A DNA stretch of 39,985 nucleotides from JBEKHT01 sp050012135. GTDB taxonomy: Bacteria > Chloroflexota > Anaerolineae > Anaerolineales > RBG-16-64-43. This document shows, one piece after another, positions 38,173 through 39,985 of this stretch (positions are counted from its first letter, which is position 1; the number at the start of each line of letters is the position of its first letter). A model generated the notes under the pieces. It ran no database searches and was not told the origin of the DNA. It saw nothing but the letters and a program-made list of their open reading frames with translations. Made by a program: the position numbers and the translations under genes. The DNA lies in NCBI GenBank assembly GCA_050012135.1, contig JBEKHT010000019.1, forward strand, positions 1 to 39,985. Reading direction: 5' to 3'.

Positions 38173-39546
38173 TCAATGCGCGCCATCGTAGCTCATGCCC
38201 GTAGGCTGGGCTGGGGTGATGGAGATGAGGTATTCCGAGAGCAACTCGGCTTCGGCTGGGGTCCCCGACCAGGGCGGCATGAAAAACTTCGCCTTTTCGG
38301 GGTTTAGGACCAAGGCGTGGATCATCTCGGGAGACCAACCTTGGAGCAGCGCAGGCACAGCGGTATAGCCAGCCAAGGAATGGCAGTCGTTGCAATGGTA
38401 TTGGAAAAGGAGTTGGCCTACCTGAATTCGGTCCGGCTGGGGGAGGGCCAGCAGTTTCTGATCGTCGATTTCGCCGTTGGAAAACACCTGGGGAAGCTGG
38501 GTCGCAAGATAGGCCTTAGTCCATTGGCCGCTGTTCAGGAACCCCTTTTCTTGAACGGAGGGGATCTCGCTGGTGAGGATCTGGTCGCCGAGGACGACGT
38601 TGTAGATAATGTAAGGCTTGCGGACGGCCTCCCGAATGAACTCGCCGGTGCCGATCGCTGCCATTCCAAAGGCAAAAAGGAGCAGGGAGAAACCCGGGGT
38701 TAGCCAGCCCGGGTTTCGGTAGGGGCCCAAATACAGCATAAGGAAGACGACAATGGTGACCGCGAAGATGACCACCATGAGAATGTTGAGGGCGCTGGCC
38801 ACCACCAGGGCGGCTCTTGCAGATTCCGGAAGGGCCAGGTACCACCACAGGCCACCCAGAGTCACAAGGAGCGCGCCGAGCAAGCCGGGACGGGAGGATC
38901 GGGAGCCGATCAAGTTCCGCAGTTGCAGATCCTTGACGCGGAAGGTGGCGTGCAAATAGACGTAGAGGGAGGCGAGCAGGAATGCGCCTCCCGTGCGAGC
39001 CAGGATCTGCGGAACCGTTTGAGGGTTGAAAAAGGCCGTCCAGAAGTCTGGGTGCTGTGGCCAAGCTCCGGGATTTAGCATGAAGGCGGTGATGGCCGTG
39101 ATGATCACCAAGCTGAGCCAGGCCGAGATGGCATAGACCCATCCGATTCGGATGTGGGTGAGCGAATCGAGCTTTTCCCATGAATAGTAGAAGGCGAAAG
39201 CGGAGACGATCTCGACAAGAAAAGTGACGTATTCCATCCCCCATGCGAAGACGAAAATGTGAATAAGGGTCTCAGTGGCCAGCGGCGAAGACAGTCCAAT
39301 CGTCCACCAGATCCCTACGCCGGTGATGGCTCCGAAAACGACGGTGAGCAGGATGAAAAACCAGGCATGGTCGTGCAGGTAGGCAAGATAGTCACGGTTG
39401 CGCGTACTGTAAGCGTGCTGCGTCTCCACGGCCAGAAAGAATCCGCCCCCGACAGCATACATGGAGACAAAAACGTGGATGGTCGCAACCGCGGCAATCA
39501 ACATCGGCGCGGTCAAGAAGGGGACGTACCACCAGGGGTAGTGCAC
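38173..39546 (-). CDS. Cytochrome bd-like oxidase subunit I fused to cytochrome c domain
   Basis: This 457-residue protein has eight or nine membrane helices followed by a c-type cytochrome domain. AVATIHVFVSMYAVGGGFFL places His24 where CydA has a haem-axial His in helix 1. The C-terminus has CNDCH (Cys385, Cys388, His389) with a likely Met423 ligand in FFMPPWSG. Classical CydA features (GRQPW, long Q-loop) are not seen, so quinol may not be the electron donor; a cytochrome c-linked branch of the bd superfamily fits better. The haem c domain would lie outside the membrane. It is the first gene of the operon with its paralogous subunit. Terminal oxidase, nitrite- or other-acceptor roles remain open. 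Confidence 0.8.
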   Translation of the reverse strand: MHYPWWYVPFLTAPMLIAAVATIHVFVSMYAVGGGFFLAVETQHAYSTRNRDYLAYLHDHAWFFILLTVVFGAITGVGIWWTIGLSSPLATETLIHIFVFAWGMEYVTFLVEIVSAFAFYYSWEKLDSLTHIRIGWVYAISAWLSLVIITAITAFMLNPGAWPQHPDFWTAFFNPQTVPQILARTGGAFLLASLYVYLHATFRVKDLQLRNLIGSRSSRPGLLGALLVTLGGLWWYLALPESARAALVVASALNILMVVIFAVTIVVFLMLYLGPYRNPGWLTPGFSLLLFAFGMAAIGTGEFIREAVRKPYIIYNVVLGDQILTSEIPSVQEKGFLNSGQWTKAYLATQLPQVFSNGEIDDQKLLALPQPDRIQVGQLLFQYHCNDCHSLAGYTAVPALLQGWSPEMIHALVLNPEKAKFFMPPWSGTPAEAELLSEYLISITPAQPTGMSYDGAH

Positions 39547-39658
39547 GGCAGCCTCCTTGGGTGGGGTGTTCGGAGGATGGGCGCTACGCGGAACCGTGGT
39601 CTTTCCCAGGAGATGAGTTCGATCCGGTCCCTGACCACCGAGAGCTCGCGCTCGCTGG

Positions 39659-39667
39659 AGTATAGCA
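39659..39667 (-). promoter_or_regulatory. Extended -10 promoter of cytochrome bd-like operon
   Basis: Minus-strand TGC followed by TATACT, about 113 bp before the ATG. No clear -35. Confidence 0.45.
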
Positions 39668-39710
39668 CCTCGAGGTCGCTAGGCGGGCTGCCCGCGTGCC
39701 TGCAATCGGG

Positions 39711-39985
39711 CTAGGGGTCGGCTTCAGTCACAAGGCTGAGGGCCGCCGGCCGCGCGGAGATGGCCAGAATAAGCGTGATGAGAAGGGCAGAGGACAGACA
39801 CCATATGCATGCCGTTCGGAGAACGAAGATCTCAATGCACGTCAAGTAGACGGAGAAGGCTGTCCCAAGGAGAGCCCCTGCGAAGACAGCCAAGCGGGTC
39901 GGCCTGGTAAGCACGCCCCTCGGCGACAGGCTCACGGCAGCGGAGATCAGGACCAGCAAGTAGCCGCCCGTGCCAAACAACCCCA
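39711..39985 (-). CDS. VKOR-like thiol oxidoreductase, C-terminal part (cut by window edge)
   Basis: About 90 residues with three membrane helices are visible. FSVYLTCIEIFVLRTACIWC then LSSALLITLILA matches the C-terminal part of bacterial vitamin K epoxide reductase homologues. Its CIWC is the quinone-side redox pair. These proteins make disulfides in exported proteins and pass electrons to quinone, acting with a thioredoxin-like partner in place of DsbB. The frame is open at the right edge; the TTG at 39980 is not taken as the start because the family's first cysteines and N-terminal helices are missing. It lies upstream of the cytochrome-c-fused bd-like operon on the same strand. Confidence 0.72.
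   Translation of the reverse strand, partial: GLFGTGGYLLVLISAAVSLSPRGVLTRPTRLAVFAGALLGTAFSVYLTCIEIFVLRTACIWCLSSALLITLILAISARPAALSLVTEADP

Noticed and set aside
1..39985. CRISPR array, prophage, toxin-antitoxin or defence island
   Set aside because: No regularly spaced repeats, integrase, structural phage genes or defence nucleases were seen. The only mobile trace is the decayed transposase.

Overview
The window is GC-rich bacterial DNA with densely packed genes on both strands. It most resembles Chloroflexota, perhaps an Anaerolineae-like lineage. That is an inference from gene style: WD40 and TPR surface proteins with Thr/Pro linkers, a B12-dependent ribonucleotide reductase, a sphingosine-phosphate-lyase-like enzyme, and a cytochrome bd-like pair with a fused cytochrome c. 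There is no rRNA to settle it.

1-5.5 kb is a gene graveyard around an intact island. A glycerophosphodiester phosphodiesterase (GDPD) gene is split: its N-terminal part lies at the left edge and its C-terminal part at about 4.98-5.47 kb. Between them are the tail of an E. coli-type L-rhamnose isomerase, an intact NagD-like HAD phosphatase coupled to a frameshifted dehydrogenase tail, and a decayed class II aaRS-like gene. A decayed IS1634-type transposase start lies near the right edge. In the middle sits an intact, visibly less GC-rich two-gene operon: a DHH phosphoesterase and a mevalonate kinase, both with an archaeal look.

5.5-13 kb: a threonine-dehydratase-like enzyme overlaps a membrane-anchored GH3-like protein. 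A Ser/Thr kinase is divergent from an FHA-winged-helix regulator. Then come tRNA-Pro(GGG), hisS and its cognate tRNA-His(GTG), each tRNA with a recognisable -10 and terminator.

13-24 kb is core metabolism: pyruvate (or branched-chain) dehydrogenase E1alpha-E1beta-E2; nrdR-nrdJ-deoxynucleoside kinase (deoxynucleotide supply and its regulator); ribosomal protein bL25; and transketolase with ribose-5-phosphate isomerase B (non-oxidative pentose phosphate pathway).

24.6-36.9 kb is accessory: an FGGY sugar kinase followed closely by a sphingosine-1-phosphate-lyase-like PLP enzyme, a TPR/membrane/HExxH protein, a WD40 lipoprotein, an esterase, an AMMECR1 protein, an M29 aminopeptidase and a Gfo/Idh/MocA oxidoreductase.

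37-40 kb encodes two mutually similar cytochrome bd-like membrane subunits, one with a C-terminal c-type haem domain, and the C-terminal part of a VKOR-like thiol oxidoreductase running off the right edge.

Several genes share an extended -10 element (TGn followed by TATACT, TACAAT or TAGAAT) without an obvious -35. The most unusual items are the kinase plus lyase pair, the paralogous cytochrome bd-like pair, the DHH-mevalonate kinase island, and the split GDPD gene.
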